42,792 bases of DNA from Dehalococcoidia bacterium (GTDB taxonomy: Bacteria; Chloroflexota; Dehalococcoidia; Lucifugimonadales; Lucifugimonadaceae). Position 1 is the first letter of the stretch. Every line of letters starts with the position of its first letter. Where the stretch lies: assembly GCA_029936155.1 (NCBI GenBank), contig JAPYUK010000014.1, forward strand, positions 1 to 42,792. The letters run 5' to 3'. Made by a program: the position numbers and the translations under genes. Shown piece after piece: positions 7,671 through 18,817 of the stretch. The notes under the pieces were generated by a model, which saw only the letters and a program-made list of their open reading frames with translations, searched no databases and had not been told where the DNA came from.

Positions 7671-10600
7671 ATGGTCATCGCTGATCGCCGGTTAACCCCT
7701 TCAGAACAGCCCGATTACAAAGGGTTCAATACCATTGCAAACAATGTTGATGTCCCTAGCCTGGTCCAAGTTCAGGTCAATTCATTCGATTGGCTCAAAA
7801 CTGACGGACTCAAAGACTTACTTGAAGAAATGTCCCCAATTGAGGATTTCTCGGGTGGTCGATTTGATCTTCGTTTCCTCAATCACGAGATACGAGATCC
7901 CAAGCACACTGAGCGAGAATGCCGTAAGCGTGAAATCACTTACTCCGCCCCGCTCTACATCACAGTTCAGCTTGTCATCAAGGAAACCGGTGAAGTAAAA
8001 GAACAGAGACTGTTCTTCGGTGATGTGCCAATGATGACCAAAAACGGCACTTTCGTAATCAATGGTGCCGAACGTGTTGTCGTATCGCAGCTTGTTCGAT
8101 CTCCGGGTGCGTATTTCACAACCAAGACCGACCCCGCATCGGGTCGTGATCTTTGCAGCGCCAAGTTGATTCCTTACCGTGGAGCATGGGTCGAGCTGGA
8201 AACCAGCAACAAAGACCTGCTCTCAGTGAAGGTCGACCGAAAGCGCAAAGCGCCGATCTCAACATTGCTTCGGGCACTCGGATTTACGACAGACGAGGAA
8301 ATTCTCGGTCTCGTAGCCGACGTTGACGACAACCCGCTGCACAGCTTCATGCAGGCCACCCTGCTAAAAGACACTGCAGCTACGACAGAAGAAGAGGCTC
8401 TTCTAGAGTTCTACCGTCGCTTGCGCCCCGGCGAGCCGCCGAGTGTCGACAACGCACGTGAGTTGATCCAGAACCTATTCTTCAACGAGCGAAAATACGA
8501 CCTCGGTCGAGTTGGTCGCTACAAATTGAACCGCCGTCTTGGTGTTGATGAAAAAACTCGAACACTCACGAAGAACGACTTTGTCGAGCTGATTCGCCGA
8601 ATGATCACGATCAACAACGGTCGGGCCTCGATCGACGATATCGACCATTTGGGTAACCGCCGAGTGCGAGCCGTTGGTGAACTGATTCAGAACCAGTTAC
8701 GTGTTGGCTTCCTGCGAATGGAGCGCGTTGTAAAAGAACGTATGACCACTCAGATGGACCCAACCACGACGACGCCCGCCGCCCTGATCAACATCAGGCC
8801 GGTAGTCGCTGCTGTTCGAGAGTTCTTCGGTGGATCGCAGCTTTCGCAGTTCATGGACCAGACCAACCCGCTGGCAGAACTAACCCACAAGCGCCGACTT
8901 TCAGCACTTGGACCTGGCGGACTCTCCCGAGAGCGCGCCGGATTCGACGTGCGTGACGTGCATGCATCTCATTATGGTCGTATCTGCCCGATCGAAACAC
9001 CCGAAGGGCCTAACATTGGTCTGCTGGGTTCCCTTTCGACTTATGCACGTTTGAACGACTACGGCTTTATCGAGACTCCATACCGAAGGATTCTTCGGTC
9101 AATGTCGAGTGCCAACCCGGACATTCAGGGTCGTACTCCGCTCGAAGATATTGCTGACGACAGTGGCAAGGTTGTAGCTAAGGCCAACAAGCCGATCACA
9201 ATCCCTGTTGCTGAACTGGTAAATGCCCTCAAGGTTCGTGACGTGAAGGTTCAGGCCTACGTCACGACTAACGAAGAGGACCGTGACTATCTCTCGGCCG
9301 ACGATGAAGAGCAGAACACCATTGGTCAGGCAACGACGCCGATGGACGCCAAGGGCCAGATCATAACCGATTTGGTTGAAGTACGAGTTGGTGGTAGCGA
9401 AGCCTATACATACGCTCATCCCGACGACGTTAGCTACATGGATGTTTCGCCGATGCAGATCGTAAGTATTTCGACTGCGCTGATTCCGTTCCTTGAGCAC
9501 GATGACGCTAACCGAGCACTTATGGGCTCGAACATGCAACGACAGGCAGTTCCGCTGATTCGACCTCAGGCTCCACTGGTGGGAACCGGTATGGAGTGGA
9601 GGGTCGCAACCGACTCCGGTCAGGTATTGATGTCTGAGACCCAAGGGATCGTTTCGGAATCGACCAGCGATTACGTCAAGATCCTCAGTGAAGACGGCGA
9701 ACAGACTGAGTACCCACTGACCAAGTTTGTACGGTCGAACCAGGGCACCTCAATCAACCAGCACCCGATCGTCTACAAGGGCGACAAGGTGAACTCTGGC
9801 ACGCCTCTTGCCGATAGCTCGTCGACCGAAAACGGTGAACTTGCTCTCGGCCAGAACCTGCTCGTTGGTTTCATGACCTTCGACGGCTACAACTACGAAG
9901 ACGCCATCATCCTCAATGAAGACCTCGTGAAGGACGACCGGTACACGTCGATTCACATCGACAAGCATGAAGTTGAAGCCCGAGAGACGAAGCTTGGACC
10001 AGAAGAAATTACACGTGACATTCCAAACGTTGGTGAAGAGAGTCTTCGTGACCTCGACGACGAGGGAATCGTTCGAATTGGCGCATGGGTAACTCCCGGC
10101 GACATTCTGGTCGGAAAGATCACCCCCAAGGGCGAAACCGAGCTAACCGCTGAAGAGAAGCTTTTGCGAGCCATCTTTGGTGAGAAGGCGCGTGATGTAA
10201 AAGACACCAGCCTTCGTATTCCGCACGGACAGCACGGCAAGGTGATCGACGTACGTATCCTGACGAAGGAAAATGGCGACGATCTTCAGCCTGGCGTGAC
10301 CAAGGCCGTTCGTGTCTGGGTTGCTCACACTCGAAAGATCAACCAGGGCGACAAGATGGCCGGTCGACACGGCAACAAAGGTGTCGTGGCAAAAATTCTT
10401 CCACGTGAAGATATGCCATTCCTTCCCGACGGTACACCGCTCGACATCATGTTGAACCCAATCGGTGTACCTTCTCGAATGAACCTCGGTCAGCTGCTCG
10501 AAACCCATCTGGGTTGGGCTGCCAAGACGCTTGGCTTCCATGCCCGGACACCTGTGTTTGACGGAGCCCAGGACAGTGTTATTGAAGACCAGCTTGCACG

Positions 10601-11600
10601 AGCATGGTTCGTTAGTGAATCTCACGCCAAAGACTCCCGCGTTCTCGATTCCGGCGATATCGACTGGACAAAGGTCGATGGGTATCTGGAAGAGCGCGGC
10701 TTCGATCGCGACCGACTCTGGAGTGACGCCCAGTCAAATAGGGGCGTGGCTCGCGAGGCATGCCTACGTATCTGGCTTAAAGAAACTATAGGAGTTGAAA
10801 CCGAGGACATGAAGCCATCTGAACTCATGCAGGAATCTCTTTCGGTTTCTCGAGAGAGGAACATATCTGCACCGATCTTCGGTAAGCAGATGATCCACGA
10901 TGGCCGAACTGGTCTCCAGTACGACGCACCGATTACTGTCGGTAACGTCTACATGTTGAAGCTCATTCACCTTGTTCAAGACAAGATTCACGCCCGATCA
11001 ACCGGTCCTTACTCTCTCATCACCCAGCAGCCGCTTGGGGGTAAAGCACAGTTTGGTGGCCAGCGATTCGGTGAGATGGAAGTGTGGGCACTTGAGGCCT
11101 ACTCAGCTGCCTACACGCTGCAGGAGATGCTCACGATCAAGTCTGACGATGTGATCGGTCGAGTAAAAACCTACGAGGCGATTGTGAAGGGAGAAGAGGT
11201 CATCCAGCCGGGTGTACCAGAATCCTTTCACGTTCTACTCAAAGAATTGCAAGGACTGGGACTTTCGGTCGAGCTTCTGAACGAAGACATCGAACGATTC
11301 AACCAGGCCCAGACTCAGGCCCAGGAAATGTCGGCAACGCTTGGTGCACCGCTCGATTGGAACGACCTGAGCGACGAACCGCTTGATGCTCTCGATATTG
11401 AGGAGCTGCCAGGTGGCGAGTTGGCGACCGCGACTGTTGAGACCGAGTCCGAAGAGGCTGAAACCTCGGATGATGACGACTTAGAGTCAGATGATGGCAA
11501 GGACGAAGAATCATCTGAGGATTCACTGCAGTCACTCGCTTCTGAAGAGTCCGAAAACACCGAGGATTCAATCGCCGGTGTCGAAGACGAAGAGAACTAA
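7671..11600 (+). CDS. rpoB: DNA-directed RNA polymerase subunit beta
   Basis: The 1309-residue beta subunit of RNA polymerase. All the usual regions are present: [16 protein letters not shown] start, the rifampicin-site segment [20 protein letters not shown] followed by [17 protein letters not shown], the [13 protein letters not shown] block, and [11 protein letters not shown] near the active site. The rifampicin-site residues look wild type. ATG 7671 is supported by TAGGAG nine bases upstream. The last 80 or so residues, after the conserved end, form an acidic Glu/Asp/Ser-rich tail (for example [20 protein letters not shown]) not found in most beta subunits. It is followed by rpoC after 131 bases that contain hairpins. 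Confidence 0.99.
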   Translation: MVIADRRLTPSEQPDYKGFNTIANNVDVPSLVQVQVNSFDWLKTDGLKDLLEEMSPIEDFSGGRFDLRFLNHEIRDPKHTERECRKREITYSAPLYITVQLVIKETGEVKEQRLFFGDVPMMTKNGTFVINGAERVVVSQLVRSPGAYFTTKTDPASGRDLCSAKLIPYRGAWVELETSNKDLLSVKVDRKRKAPISTLLRALGFTTDEEILGLVADVDDNPLHSFMQATLLKDTAATTEEEALLEFYRRLRPGEPPSVDNARELIQNLFFNERKYDLGRVGRYKLNRRLGVDEKTRTLTKNDFVELIRRMITINNGRASIDDIDHLGNRRVRAVGELIQNQLRVGFLRMERVVKERMTTQMDPTTTTPAALINIRPVVAAVREFFGGSQLSQFMDQTNPLAELTHKRRLSALGPGGLSRERAGFDVRDVHASHYGRICPIETPEGPNIGLLGSLSTYARLNDYGFIETPYRRILRSMSSANPDIQGRTPLEDIADDSGKVVAKANKPITIPVAELVNALKVRDVKVQAYVTTNEEDRDYLSADDEEQNTIGQATTPMDAKGQIITDLVEVRVGGSEAYTYAHPDDVSYMDVSPMQIVSISTALIPFLEHDDANRALMGSNMQRQAVPLIRPQAPLVGTGMEWRVATDSGQVLMSETQGIVSESTSDYVKILSEDGEQTEYPLTKFVRSNQGTSINQHPIVYKGDKVNSGTPLADSSSTENGELALGQNLLVGFMTFDGYNYEDAIILNEDLVKDDRYTSIHIDKHEVEARETKLGPEEITRDIPNVGEESLRDLDDEGIVRIGAWVTPGDILVGKITPKGETELTAEEKLLRAIFGEKARDVKDTSLRIPHGQHGKVIDVRILTKENGDDLQPGVTKAVRVWVAHTRKINQGDKMAGRHGNKGVVAKILPREDMPFLPDGTPLDIMLNPIGVPSRMNLGQLLETHLGWAAKTLGFHARTPVFDGAQDSVIEDQLARAWFVSESHAKDSRVLDSGDIDWTKVDGYLEERGFDRDRLWSDAQSNRGVAREACLRIWLKETIGVETEDMKPSELMQESLSVSRERNISAPIFGKQMIHDGRTGLQYDAPITVGNVYMLKLIHLVQDKIHARSTGPYSLITQQPLGGKAQFGGQRFGEMEVWALEAYSAAYTLQEMLTIKSDDVIGRVKTYEAIVKGEEVIQPGVPESFHVLLKELQGLGLSVELLNEDIERFNQAQTQAQEMSATLGAPLDWNDLSDEPLDALDIEELPGGELATATVETESEEAETSDDDDLESDDGKDEESSEDSLQSLASEESENTEDSIAGVEDEEN

Positions 11601-11619
11601 CTAACTAATTCAATTACGT

Positions 11620-11648
11620 CCCGACCGAAATCCGGTCGGGGCACTTTT
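11620..11648 (+). terminator. Terminator-like hairpin between rpoB and rpoC
   Basis: CCCGACCG / CGGTCGGG form an 8-bp GC-rich stem around AAATC, followed by GCACTTTT. It lies 20 bases after the rpoB stop. Because rpoC has no obvious promoter of its own after it, it is likely a partial terminator or processing site. Confidence 0.6.
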
Positions 11649-11652
11649 ACTC

Positions 11653-11707
11653 GCTGGCACTGCCAGCTTTACACCACGGGCTCACGCCCAGTAGGGGATT
11701 TATCCCC
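11653..11707 (+). other. Three consecutive hairpins in the rpoC leader
   Basis: Directly after the terminator-like hairpin come GCTGGCA-C-TGCCAGC (11653-11667), GGGC-TCAC-GCCC (11678-11689) and GGGGA-TTTA-TCCCC (11694-11707). The rpoC ATG follows 24 bases later behind GAAGGAA. The series may tune rpoC translation or transcript stability; no known RNA family was recognised. Confidence 0.45.
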
Positions 11708-11731
11708 GGAAGGCGAAGGAAACGGCCACAT

Positions 11732-14700
11732 ATGACACAGTCTGGCGCCGATTTCAACGCAATCAGAATCTCACTGGCATCGCCAGAGCAGATTCGAGCA
11801 TGGTCATACGGAGAAGTGACCAAACCTGAGACGATCAACTACCGCACACTGCGTCCGGAAAAAGACGGCCTGTTCTGTGAGCGTATTTTCGGGCCTACCA
11901 AGGACTGGGAGTGCTACTGCGGTAAGTACAAGAAAATCCGCTACAAAGGCGTAATTTGCGATCGTTGTGGTGTTGAGGTAGCGCGGTCTAAGGTTCGACG
12001 TGAACGTATGGGTCACGTCAAGCTTGCGGCTCCCGTTGCTCACATCTGGTTTTCCAAAGGCACACCTTCCCGCCTCGGACTGATGCTCGACCTTTCCCCT
12101 CGAAACCTCGAGCGGGTACTGTATTTCGCCCAGTACGTGGTCACATCAGTCGACAACATGGCACGACAGAGTGCTATCGAGCAGCTTGAATCCTACCGAG
12201 ACGCCGAGACTAATCGTCTTGGCGAGGATCTAAAAGAGTCCCTCACCGGCAGCGACGTTGAGCCAATTCTTGCGACAACTATGCAGGCTGTGTTCGATGC
12301 CCGTTTTGAGGCAGAGCGACTGGCAACCGAGCTTGCAGAGATCGACAAGCCTAAGAAGAAGCCGACCAAAGCTCAGCTTGCAAAAGCCGAGAAAGAAGCG
12401 AACCTACGGGCCGAGACCGAATCCGCCGAAATTGCCAGCTTCAAGGGCGAAGAAGCGATCGCCAAGCTGGCCGAGCTGACTGATGAGCAGAAGGCCGGTG
12501 TCGAGGCTGACGTGCAGGATAAGATCGATGACTTGAAAGCAATTCAGGTAATGGATCTGCTGACCGAAGCCCGCTTCCGCGAACTCCGCGACAAGTTCGG
12601 CCAAGTATTCAAGGCTTCTATGGGAGCAGAGGCTGTTCTCGAGATTCTTCAGAGCAGCGATATGGACGCCGTTCGAGCTGATCTTCAGGATCAGGTTCGG
12701 AACACATCTGGTCAACGCCGCAAGAAGGCGATCAAGCGGCTCCGTGTGATCGAGGCCTTCCGCAAGAGCGGCAACAAGCCCGAGTGGATGGTTCTCACCG
12801 TTCTACCGGTACTGCCGCCAGAGCTTCACCCGATGGTTCAGCTTGATGGTGGTCGATTCGCCACCAGTGACCTGAACGACCTGTATCGAAGAGTTATCAA
12901 CCGAAATAACAGGTTGAGGCACCTAATCGACCTGCAGGCCCCAGACATCATCATCCGTAACGAAAAGCGAATGCTCCAAGAGGCCGTTGATGCGCTTATC
13001 GATAATGGTCGACGCGGACGCGCTATCCAGGGCAGCCACAACCACAAGCTCAAGTCGCTTACCGACCTGCTCCGAGGTAAACAGGGTCGATTCCGCCAGA
13101 ACCTTCTCGGAAAACGAGTTGACTACAGCGGTCGATCAGTGATTATCTCCGGTCCCGAACTCAAAATGTACGAGTGTGGCCTGCCGAAGAAAATGGCATT
13201 GGAACTGTTCAAGCCGTTCGTTATGAACGCACTTGTCGTTAAGGGCTACGCCCACAACATCAAGAGCGCAAAGCGAATGACCGAACGAGCACGTCCGGAA
13301 ATCTGGGATCTTCTTGAAGAAGTTATCCAGAACCACCCGGTAATGCTTAACCGAGCGCCAACCCTTCACCGACTTGGTATCCAGGCGTTCCAGCCGGTAC
13401 TGGTCGATGGGTCGGCCATTCAGATTCACCCACTTGTTTGCACTGCATTTAATGCTGACTTCGATGGTGACCAGATGGCTGTGCACGTTCCGCTTTCACG
13501 AGAAGCAGTTCTCGAAGCACAGCGTCTGATGCTTTCGACCAACAACATGCTTGCGCCGAGCTCGGGTTTCCCGATTGTTTCGCCAACGCTGGACATGGTT
13601 CTCGGTATGTACTACCTCACCGGTATCGACGGTGAGAAGGTCACAGCGATCGAGCGAGACGAAGAAGGCAACGCCAAATACAAAAAATTCGCCAACTTTG
13701 AAGATGCAGGTCTTGCGTTCGACATTGAGCGTGTAAAGCTTCGCGAAATAATTAGTGTTCGTGACGAGGCTGGTGAGTGGATCGAGACGACCGTGGGTCG
13801 AATCATCTTTAACCAGGCCCTTCCCGAAGCAATGGACTTCCGTAACCAGCGGTTTGACCGCAGTGCTATTGAAGCAATCGTTGGTGAAGCGGTGAACGAG
13901 CACGGTAACGAAGTCACGTCGATAATGCTCGACAAGATCAAGACGCTTGGCTTCAGGTACTCGACGCAGTCGGGTACGACCATCGCAATGAAGGACATCG
14001 TTGTGCCGCCGCAGAAGCAGTCGTTGCTTTCGGCTGCTGACACGAGAATTTCCCGTCTTGACGAGCAGTACCAGGAAGGTCTGATCACCGAGGCGGAACG
14101 ATACAAGGCTTCGGTCGAAATCTGGACCGACGTATCGGACAAGATGACGAAAGCTGTTGAGGATACCCTCCCGAACTACGGTGGCATATTCGCGATGGCT
14201 GATTCTGGAGCGAAAGGTAACATCGCTCAGATCAAGCAGATGGCTGGTATGCGTGGACTGATGTCAGACCCGAAGGGAAGAATTATTGAGATGCCGATCC
14301 GCTCCAGCTTTGCTGAGGGTTTGTCGGTTCTTGAGTACTTCATTTCGACTCACGGAGCTCGAAAGGGTCTTGCTGACACGGCGTTGAGAACAGCTGACTC
14401 GGGTTACTTGACCCGACGACTTGCTGACGTTGCTCAAGACGTGATTATCACTACTGACAACGACCCGAGTGCTCAGGGAATTCTGATCACGGGTACTGCT
14501 CAGGGTGGTATTCAGGCTCCTCTTGCCGAGCGAATCGTGACTCGTTACGTTGCAGAACCGATTGTTCACCCCGAGACGGGCGAAATTATCGTGAACCGCG
14601 ACAAACTGATCACTCGTGAAATAGCAGAACAAATCACAGAAGCAAACGTGACGGAAGCGTGGGTATTCTCACCCCTTTCGAGCACCACTCAACGTGGTAT

Positions 14701-16177
14701 TTCGCAGAAATGCTACGGAGCGTCGCTTGCAACAGGCACACCGGCTCTGATGGGAGAGGCAGTTGGAATTATAGCTGCCCAATCGATTGGTGAGCCTGGC
14801 ACGCAGCTCACTATGAGAACGTTCCACACTGGTGGTGTCGCCGGAAAGGACATCACGTCCGGTCTGCCTCGTGTAGTGGAACTGTTCGAGGCCCGACAGC
14901 CAAGAGGCATGGCGATACTTTCTGAAATCGGTGGAAAGATCGAAATTGCAGAGTTGCCGGAAGGCCGTGTTGTTCGAGTTATCTCTACCGAAGAATTCTC
15001 AGAAGAACTCGATATCCCATCTACTCACCGCCAGACCATTAAAACTGGCGATTGGATCGATGCCGGTGAAGCAGTTCTTTCGGTGAAGAAAACAGCGATG
15101 GCAGCTGCTAAGAAAGCTGGCACCGTTGACGAACTGGATGAGGAAATTTTCGCTCCTGTTGCGGGTACTGTACAGGTTACAAAGACCTACGTTCGCATCA
15201 TCTGGAACGAAACAGACGAACGCGAGTACGTCATTCCGGCAGCATCGGAAATTCTGGTGACCGACGGCGAACAGATCGACCCGGGTACCGCTCTTACGGA
15301 CGGCCCCAAGAACCCGCAGGACATTCTGAGGATCGAAGGTCAGGGCGCTGTTCAGCGTTACCTGGTCGACGAAGTTCAGACCGTGTACCGATCGCAGGGT
15401 GTTCAATTGCACGACAAGCACGTCGAGGTAATTGTTCGCCAGATGATGCGCAAGGTTCGAGTTGACGCCCCTGGCGGCAGTGATCTGCTGCCGGGCGAGT
15501 TGGTCGACAGGCACGAATACGAGTTCATCAACAACAGCATACTTGCTGGAGGCGGCGAGCCCGCAACAGCAAGCCCGGTACTTCTGGGAGTGACGAGGGC
15601 ATCCCTCAACACCCAGAGCTTCCTGGCAGCTGCGTCTTTCCAGGAAACCGCTCGAGTGTTGACAGAGGCCGCTGTAAACGGCGCTGTCGACCGGCTGAAC
15701 GGTTTGAAGGAAAACGTGATCATCGGACGATTGATTCCAGCTCGACTGGATCAGACTCCAGAAGGTCGCGAGCGACTGGGTGTCAAGGAAGGCGAGCGAG
15801 AGGCTGGTCGACTTACCGGCTTCACGCAGGCTCCTGCGACATTCGAAGAGGCACTGGCAGCAATCGGTGGTGGCGATCTGGTCGGCGTTGGCGCCGAACC
15901 TGCTTCACCAATTGGTGGCGCTGCCGCAGCCGCCGCTGCGGCAGCAGTGACTTCAACAGAAACACCGAAAGACGATGGCGGTCTTCTTGCAGCAGTATCG
16001 GCTCTGGCCGATGTGGCTACAGGAGGCGATGATTCGTCTAGCTCTGGTGATGACGATGCGGCGAAGGCAGCAGAGGCACTTCGTGCTTCGACGTCGACCG
16101 CTGAAGAGAATGTCGAGCCTGCACCACAGTTCGTAGATGAAGGCGAAGACGGCAAGAAGGACGACTCTAAGGAGTAG
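11732..16177 (+). CDS. rpoC: DNA-directed RNA polymerase subunit beta'
   Basis: The 1481-residue beta' subunit, in one piece. Seen are the N-terminal zinc finger [20 protein letters not shown], the magnesium-binding NADFDGD in the active site, the bridge-helix/trigger-loop region ([15 protein letters not shown]; then [12 protein letters not shown]), and the C-terminal [16 protein letters not shown] segment. A Lys/Ala/Glu-rich, coiled-coil-like stretch interrupts the N-terminal part near residues 200-270. After the conserved end, about 110 residues of low complexity follow, with a run of alanines (AAAAAAAAA) and then acidic and serine-rich sequence, parallel to the tail of beta. The ATG at 11732 has GAAGGAA upstream. 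Cotranscription with rpoB is likely despite the hairpins. Confidence 0.99.
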   Translation: MTQSGADFNAIRISLASPEQIRAWSYGEVTKPETINYRTLRPEKDGLFCERIFGPTKDWECYCGKYKKIRYKGVICDRCGVEVARSKVRRERMGHVKLAAPVAHIWFSKGTPSRLGLMLDLSPRNLERVLYFAQYVVTSVDNMARQSAIEQLESYRDAETNRLGEDLKESLTGSDVEPILATTMQAVFDARFEAERLATELAEIDKPKKKPTKAQLAKAEKEANLRAETESAEIASFKGEEAIAKLAELTDEQKAGVEADVQDKIDDLKAIQVMDLLTEARFRELRDKFGQVFKASMGAEAVLEILQSSDMDAVRADLQDQVRNTSGQRRKKAIKRLRVIEAFRKSGNKPEWMVLTVLPVLPPELHPMVQLDGGRFATSDLNDLYRRVINRNNRLRHLIDLQAPDIIIRNEKRMLQEAVDALIDNGRRGRAIQGSHNHKLKSLTDLLRGKQGRFRQNLLGKRVDYSGRSVIISGPELKMYECGLPKKMALELFKPFVMNALVVKGYAHNIKSAKRMTERARPEIWDLLEEVIQNHPVMLNRAPTLHRLGIQAFQPVLVDGSAIQIHPLVCTAFNADFDGDQMAVHVPLSREAVLEAQRLMLSTNNMLAPSSGFPIVSPTLDMVLGMYYLTGIDGEKVTAIERDEEGNAKYKKFANFEDAGLAFDIERVKLREIISVRDEAGEWIETTVGRIIFNQALPEAMDFRNQRFDRSAIEAIVGEAVNEHGNEVTSIMLDKIKTLGFRYSTQSGTTIAMKDIVVPPQKQSLLSAADTRISRLDEQYQEGLITEAERYKASVEIWTDVSDKMTKAVEDTLPNYGGIFAMADSGAKGNIAQIKQMAGMRGLMSDPKGRIIEMPIRSSFAEGLSVLEYFISTHGARKGLADTALRTADSGYLTRRLADVAQDVIITTDNDPSAQGILITGTAQGGIQAPLAERIVTRYVAEPIVHPETGEIIVNRDKLITREIAEQITEANVTEAWVFSPLSSTTQRGISQKCYGASLATGTPALMGEAVGIIAAQSIGEPGTQLTMRTFHTGGVAGKDITSGLPRVVELFEARQPRGMAILSEIGGKIEIAELPEGRVVRVISTEEFSEELDIPSTHRQTIKTGDWIDAGEAVLSVKKTAMAAAKKAGTVDELDEEIFAPVAGTVQVTKTYVRIIWNETDEREYVIPAASEILVTDGEQIDPGTALTDGPKNPQDILRIEGQGAVQRYLVDEVQTVYRSQGVQLHDKHVEVIVRQMMRKVRVDAPGGSDLLPGELVDRHEYEFINNSILAGGGEPATASPVLLGVTRASLNTQSFLAAASFQETARVLTEAAVNGAVDRLNGLKENVIIGRLIPARLDQTPEGRERLGVKEGEREAGRLTGFTQAPATFEEALAAIGGGDLVGVGAEPASPIGGAAAAAAAAAVTSTETPKDDGGLLAAVSALADVATGGDDSSSSGDDDAAKAAEALRASTSTAEENVEPAPQFVDEGEDGKKDDSKE

Positions 16178-16205
16178 TCTTTTCTGCTCGTGAAAATGAC
16201 AAATT

Positions 16206-16244
16206 CGTTGGCCTCGACTTTTTAGTCGGGTCCAACGTGTTTAA
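16206..16244 (+). terminator. Probable rpoC terminator
   Basis: CGTTGG/CCAACG outer stem and CTCGACT/AGTCGGG inner stem with one mismatch close a TTTT loop, followed by TGTTTAAG. The T tract is poor, so termination may be imprecise. A second weak hairpin (GCGCCT...AGGCGC then ACTTTT) lies near 16333-16366. The remainder up to tRNA-Val shows no gene. Confidence 0.5.
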
Positions 16245-16417
16245 GAGTAAGTTTTGAGCCATATCACTTGGTCAGGCTTCTCAAGCCATGGCAATTGCCG
16301 GTGTGCCTAAACTCCAAAGCTCACTGAAAATGAGCGCCTTCGGCTATAGCGGCACAGGCGCACTTTTCATATAAAATCAAAGTTCCGCCTTTTTGGGCGA
16401 ATCCCGTGAAGTAACGG

Positions 16418-16494
16418 GGGCGGTTAGCTCAGTTGGCTAGAGCGCGTCGTTGACATCGACGAGGTCACAGGTTCAAGTCCTGTACCGCCCACCA
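16418..16494 (+). tRNA. tRNA-Val (GAC)
   Basis: Acceptor GGGCGGT pairs with ACCGCCC. The D arm contains AGCTCAGTTGGCTAGAG, and the anticodon stem CGTCG/CGACG closes loop TTGACAT, giving anticodon GAC. The T arm holds the GGTTCAAGTCC signature. The discriminator is A and CCA is encoded. Length is 77 nt including CCA. Confidence 0.97.
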
Positions 16495-16653
16495 GATCTG
16501 TTTTTTACTGTCTGTGATGTTCCTGCTTCTCCAGCGGATACAATTTGTAATCATGTGCAACTTGCCGCAAATACAGTTTCTTGTCAGCATCGCTGCTGGC
16601 ACGTCGAACCGCGGTACAACGGAGTGCAGCCCGTCTTTCGGGCGCAGTACCGC

Positions 16654-16706
16654 CACTACGTAGGCACGACGCTCACCATTACAGCGACGTGCCTCCCACT
16701 ACGTAG
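16654..16706 (+). promoter_or_regulatory. Extended hairpin with flanking repeats in the thrS leader
   Basis: AGGCACG-A-CGCT and AGCG-A-CGTGCCT (16662-16694) pair around a nine-base loop with one A-A mismatch. The structure is flanked by two copies of CACTACGTAG (16654-16663 and 16697-16706), whose palindromic CTACGTAG core can pair between copies and lengthen the stem. It lies about 117 bases before the thrS start. It does not match a T-box antiterminator, and I saw no threonine-operator resemblance. The rest of 16495-16822 shows no gene. Confidence 0.45.
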
Positions 16707-16822
16707 ACCATTCACTTAGTCCTGATACGATGTCTTATCTTTTTGACGTGTCAGGATTTGCACAGCGAAGCATCCCGCGTTTATTGCACAAACAGCGCTT
16801 CGCACATTTGGAGCCAGTCGCT

Positions 16823-18583
16823 ATGGCAGACCGAGTTAAATTCAAAGATCTCTCACCTGACGAGCAGCAGGATCACCGCGATCGACTGCGTCACTCCACG
16901 GCACACGTTCTCGCTGAGGTGGTTACCAAGCTATTCCCTGAGGCGCAGCTTACGATCGGCCCTCCGATCGAAGACGGCTTCTACTACGACTTCGCAGTTC
17001 CCGAGCCGTTCACACCTGGCGATCTGAAAAAGATCGAGCTCGAAATGCGTGGCTCAATTCGCGCCAACTCCGAGTTCATTGAACGCGAAACCAGTCGTGA
17101 TGAAGCACTCGAAATCGTTAAGGACAACCCGTACAAAGTCGAAATCCTCGAAGGCATTCCAGCTGATGAGCGTGTGACTTTTTGTAGTCACTCGGACGGC
17201 GGGTTTGAAGACCTCTGTCGTGGTGGTCACATGGCGCGCACTGGCGATATCAAAGCGTACAAATTGCTCTCAACGGCAGGTGCTTACTGGCGCGGTGACG
17301 AAAAGAATGCCATGTTGCAGCGTATTTACGGCACGGCGTGGGAATCACGCGATGCCCAGAAGGCTTACCTTAAGCGCATCGAGGAAGCTGAAAAGCGAGA
17401 TCACCGCAAGCTGGGTCGCCAGCTCGACCTGTTCTTCTTCGATCCCATCGCCCCCGCAAGCCCGTTCTTCCTGCCAAAAGGCGCGCAGGTACTGAACAGC
17501 CTGATCGAATACGTCAAAGAGTTGTACGTGAAGTACGGTTACGACGAAGTGATGACCCCGCAGATCTTCAACACAGATCTTTGGAAGAAGTCGGGTCACC
17601 TTGAGGCGTACTCGGAGAACATGTACTTCGTCGATGTAGACGAGCGCGAGTTCGGTGTTAAGCCGATGAATTGTCCTGCCCATGCGATGCTCTATCAGGC
17701 GAATTCTCGAAGCTATCGAGAGCTACCGATGCGATACGCCGACTTTGGGCGGCTGCACCGCAACGAGCGTTCAGGCGTGACTCAGGGTCTCTTGCGGGTT
17801 CGATCAATGGTGCAGGACGACGCGCACATATTCTGCACTTTTGAGCAAATCGGTCAGGAAATAAAATCGTTTCTGGAAATGCTAGACGAGTCGTACAGTG
17901 CGTTGGGGTTTGACAACTATCGATTTGAACTTTCACTTCGACCCGATAAGCGGGTTGGCGATGAGGGCATGTGGGACAAGGCGGAAACTGCCCTGACAGA
18001 GTTGCTCGACGAACTAGGCCATGAATACACAGCAGAGCCGGGAGAGGGAGCGTTCTACGGCCCTAAGATTGACATTTTCGTGCCGGATGCTTTGGGGCGA
18101 GACTGGCAGTTGGGTACGGTACAGCTTGATTTCTCGTTACCCGAGCGCTTCGACCTTGAATACGCTGCAGAGGACGGAACTCGCCAGCGTCCGGTCGTTA
18201 TTCACCGAGCGATGTACGGCACACTTGAGCGATTCCTGGGCGTGCTGATCGAGCACCTTGCCGGTGCGTTCCCACTGTGGATGGCCCCAGTTCAGGCCGT
18301 TGTTGTGCCAATTGCCGATCGCCACAACGACTTCTGTCACGAAGTTGGAGCAAAGATTAAGGTAGCTGGGATCAGGGTCGAAGTGAACGATTCGAACGAT
18401 CGTATGAACTCGAAAATCAGGCAAGCACAACTGCAAAAGATACCGTACATGCTTGTTGCTGGCGATCGTGAAATCGAGTCCGGGACTCTTGCCGTTCGAA
18501 CGCGAACCGGCGAGAACCTCGATCCGATGTCGGTTGATCAAGCTATCGAAAAATTCTTGACCCAAATCGCGGATAAAAGCTGA
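16823..18583 (+). CDS. thrS: Threonyl-tRNA synthetase, TGS-less form
   Basis: Charges tRNA-Thr with threonine. With the ATG at 16823 (GGAG nine bases upstream) the protein has 586 residues; an ATG at 16730 in the same frame adds 31 residues that do not look conserved. The editing domain is present (RHSTAHVLAEVV and CRGGHMARTGDI), then the class II core: zinc cysteine in MNCPAHAML, motif 2 around GRLHRNERSGVTQGL, and motif 3 HRAMYGTLERFLGVLIEH. The C-terminal anticodon-binding domain ends with RTRTGENLDPMSVD. The N-terminal TGS domain usual in the roughly 640-residue bacterial enzyme is missing, as in some other lineages. Essential housekeeping enzyme. Confidence 0.98.
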   Translation: MADRVKFKDLSPDEQQDHRDRLRHSTAHVLAEVVTKLFPEAQLTIGPPIEDGFYYDFAVPEPFTPGDLKKIELEMRGSIRANSEFIERETSRDEALEIVKDNPYKVEILEGIPADERVTFCSHSDGGFEDLCRGGHMARTGDIKAYKLLSTAGAYWRGDEKNAMLQRIYGTAWESRDAQKAYLKRIEEAEKRDHRKLGRQLDLFFFDPIAPASPFFLPKGAQVLNSLIEYVKELYVKYGYDEVMTPQIFNTDLWKKSGHLEAYSENMYFVDVDEREFGVKPMNCPAHAMLYQANSRSYRELPMRYADFGRLHRNERSGVTQGLLRVRSMVQDDAHIFCTFEQIGQEIKSFLEMLDESYSALGFDNYRFELSLRPDKRVGDEGMWDKAETALTELLDELGHEYTAEPGEGAFYGPKIDIFVPDALGRDWQLGTVQLDFSLPERFDLEYAAEDGTRQRPVVIHRAMYGTLERFLGVLIEHLAGAFPLWMAPVQAVVVPIADRHNDFCHEVGAKIKVAGIRVEVNDSNDRMNSKIRQAQLQKIPYMLVAGDREIESGTLAVRTRTGENLDPMSVDQAIEKFLTQIADKS

Positions 18584-18817
18584 TCTGTGACCCTGGCAAA
18601 GAGTCCAGAAATCGTGCCTATTAAAACCTCACAAAAATCAATAGCCCGTCAATTTGACGACCTATTGCACGCGGTGTAGCCTCGAACGGCTTGGTACAGT
18701 ATGTAGCCGCAGTTGGAAATTGCCCGATGTAATCCACACTGTATGTACTTATTCGGCCACCCTATTTTTCGATAAGCGATGCCATTGTCTGGCGCGCAGA
18801 TGGATCAGTAACTCCAA

